The position numbers were made by a program, and so were the translations under genes. A stretch of 28,954 nt of DNA from a virus. The stretch is from positions 1 to 28,954 of the IMG/VR virus record IMGVR_UViG_3300006870_000058; one strand, 5' to 3'. Under the pieces are notes generated by a model. It saw nothing but the letters and a program-made list of their open reading frames with translations. It made no database searches and was not told the DNA's origin. This document shows, piece after piece, positions 28,754 to 28,954 of the stretch. Position 1 is the first letter of the stretch. Each line of letters opens with the position of its first letter.

Positions 28754-28954
28754 ATGGCATTAATTGATTTGTGGAAACAAAGAGTAGCAGACAATTTAAG
28801 TGGGGTTTCTAATCTGAACGTCACCGACGCGAACGCTGGAGGATATAAAGGACATAATAGTCCAGATCGACCAGAAGAAGATACTCTTATTAAAAACAAA
28901 AGCACCGACGCCGCGGAGGGTGTAGCTTATTTTAAAGGGTTAGAAAAACCCAGC
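28754..28954 (+). CDS. Truncated gene, possible structural protein (3' end beyond window)
   Basis: ATG at 28754 with TGGAGAA upstream; the frame runs off the right edge (67 codons seen). Begins MALIDLWKQRVADNLSGVSN and continues LNVTDANAGGYKGHNSPDRP, KNKSTDAAEGVAYFKGLEKP. Unlike every other gene here it has GC-rich codons (ACC GAC GCG AAC; ACC GAC GCC GCG GAG), and CACCGACGC occurs twice (28822-28830, 28903-28911), both reading T-D-A. The composition could reflect a highly expressed or acquired gene. No family recognised from the visible part. Confidence 0.7.
   Translation, partial: MALIDLWKQRVADNLSGVSNLNVTDANAGGYKGHNSPDRPEEDTLIKNKSTDAAEGVAYFKGLEKPS

Noticed and set aside
1-28954. CRISPR array, integrase, attachment sites or insertion sequences
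   Set aside because: No regularly spaced repeats, integrase or transposase motifs were seen; the inverted repeats found do not flank a transposase.

Overview
This window is a gene-dense, AT-rich stretch with every convincing gene on the + strand, short or overlapping gene junctions, and a T4-type terminase, portal, holin and recombination nuclease. That combination indicates a large tailed phage with a myovirus-like head module. The hsp20 gene, the small internal-protein-like genes and the AT-rich codon use recall marine T4-like phages (inference from family knowledge; the host cannot be read from this sequence). No bacterial housekeeping gene is seen.

Layout. (1) 1-4657: the 3' part of a C-family (DnaE-type) replicative polymerase, an SseB-like protein, an 87-bp inverted-repeat element, three small acidic proteins and a Vsr/DUF559-like nuclease. 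(2) 4632-6404: an envelope-flavoured cluster with an MscS-like membrane protein, a coiled-coil protein, a His/Trp-rich membrane protein and a PAP2-type phosphatase. (3) 6423-8925: a phage hypothetical, a D12 adenine methylase, a 51-aa metallothionein-like protein, a GC-rich 26-bp palindrome, a membrane-anchored protein and a possible small terminase subunit. (4) 8922-13551: nucleic-acid metabolism, with a RuvC-like resolvase, a DnaG-like primase and a single-chain SbcD-SbcC (gp47-gp46) nuclease. (5) 13551-14602: lysis candidates, a 3TM-type holin and a DUF5675 protein. (6) 14647-18564: a probable virion protein, a zinc-ribbon protein, Hsp20 flanked by a 14-bp inverted repeat, a glycosyltransferase and small basic or zinc proteins. 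(7) 18565-18848: a complete phage tmRNA. (8) 18875-23125: small basic or acidic proteins, several sharing an N-terminus like 'MKLxxLLxE' that resembles T4 capsid-targeting peptides, plus a cupin-like protein and a SAM methyltransferase. (9) 23183-28954: the packaging/head module, with TerL, an XhlA-like protein, a gp20-type portal, an unknown protein and a final truncated gene with unusually GC-rich codons.

How it fits together. Polymerase, primase, resolvase and SbcDC form a replication/recombination set. TerL and portal form the DNA-packaging motor, and the small proteins before them are candidates for packaged internal proteins. tmRNA, a DnaJ-type zinc finger and Hsp20 suggest phage investment in protein quality control during infection. 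An octamer, ATATTTAT, recurs in eight intergenic leaders and is the best candidate regulatory motif. Its reverse complement resembles the T4 late-promoter -10 box, so its orientation needs experimental checking.
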